From NCBI GenBank assembly GCA_014529385.2, contig CM043943.1, positions 101,599,855 to 101,663,854 of the forward strand: a stretch of DNA of 64,000 bases. The letters run 5' to 3'. The stretch comes from Adiantum capillus-veneris (Eukaryota > Streptophyta > Polypodiopsida > Polypodiales > Pteridaceae). Positions 63,876-64,000 of the stretch are shown here, piece after piece. Made by a program: the position numbers and the translations under genes. Under the pieces are notes generated by a model, which was not told the origin of the DNA, searched no databases, and saw only the letters and a program-made list of their open reading frames with translations. Within the stretch, counting starts at the first letter, position 1. Every line of letters begins with the position of its first letter.

Positions 63876-64000
63876 CGAACTAATTGATCCCTAGTCTCCC
63901 CCTTGTGAATATATATCAAAGTTTATTTGTGATCTTGCCTCGAATTCTTCAATAGGAGGTAAGATCTCATTTTTCTCTTTTCTCGTGCTATTCATGTGGT
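63876..64000 (-). pseudogene. gag: E gag, continues beyond window
   Basis: Matches about 12455-12560 of the left copy. The stop before 63875 differs between copies. The element's 5' end, LTR and D flank should lie beyond the right edge. Confidence 0.7.

Noticed and set aside
1-64000. tRNA or rRNA genes
   Set aside because: No cloverleaf or rRNA segment was recognised; the tRNA-like matches are short primer-binding sites next to LTRs.

Overview
This is a nuclear window from a land plant with a large, repeat-rich genome. The evidence is plant-type Ty3/gypsy LTR retrotransposons, tRNA-Asp-type primer-binding sites, hAT transposons with 8-bp target duplications, MITEs, AC/GT microsatellites and one apparent GT-AG intron. 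The species cannot be named from the sequence, and no intact host gene, tRNA, rRNA or CRISPR array was found.

Most of the window is nested mobile DNA. 'E' is a very large Ty3/gypsy-like element on the minus strand with gag, PR, RT, RNase H and integrase; its parts lie at 10.57-18.35 kb (5' half, left copy), 62.48-64.0 kb (5' half, right copy), and 23.06-24.97 + 32.52-42.24 kb (3' half). 'A' (42242-62474, minus) sits inside the E polymerase gene, flanked by the 5-bp duplication CAACT. A has gag/protease-like ORFs but no RT or integrase, yet shares with E the tRNA-Asp-type primer-binding site and a leader studded with a 22-bp palindrome, so A looks like a non-autonomous partner of E. 'C' (56233-61936, minus) is nested in the 5' LTR of A, a 3.9-kb hAT transposon (49436-53331) in its leader, 'F' (24970-32521, plus) in the 3' half of E, and a 208-bp MITE (38377-38584) at the end of a protease-like ORF of E.

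Layout: 1-7.9 kb holds dispersed repeat D, a 1.3-kb TIR element, possible host exons and hAT remnants. 7.9-18.4 kb holds a gag fragment, A leader, A LTR and the E 5' half ending in its 5' LTR. 18.4-23.06 kb is low-gene sequence with microsatellites, a 61-bp tandem repeat and inverted repeat D. 23.06-42.24 kb is the E 3' LTR and 3' half with F inside. 42.24-62.47 kb is A with hAT and C inside. 62.48 kb to the end is the E 5' half again. The same A-in-E junction at 10.57 and 62.47 kb implies that the composite was duplicated after A inserted and before C inserted.

F and C are diverged families sharing one plan: the same unusual primer-binding site, a conserved ~60-residue ORF before gag, gag with a zinc knuckle, a protease-like domain with DGG where D(T/S)G is expected, an acidic serine-rich tail, paired PGG motifs, the stem-loop core TTGAGCATGAATGCTC, and no polymerase or integrase. 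All coding regions except the F gag-PR ORF carry stops or frameshifts.
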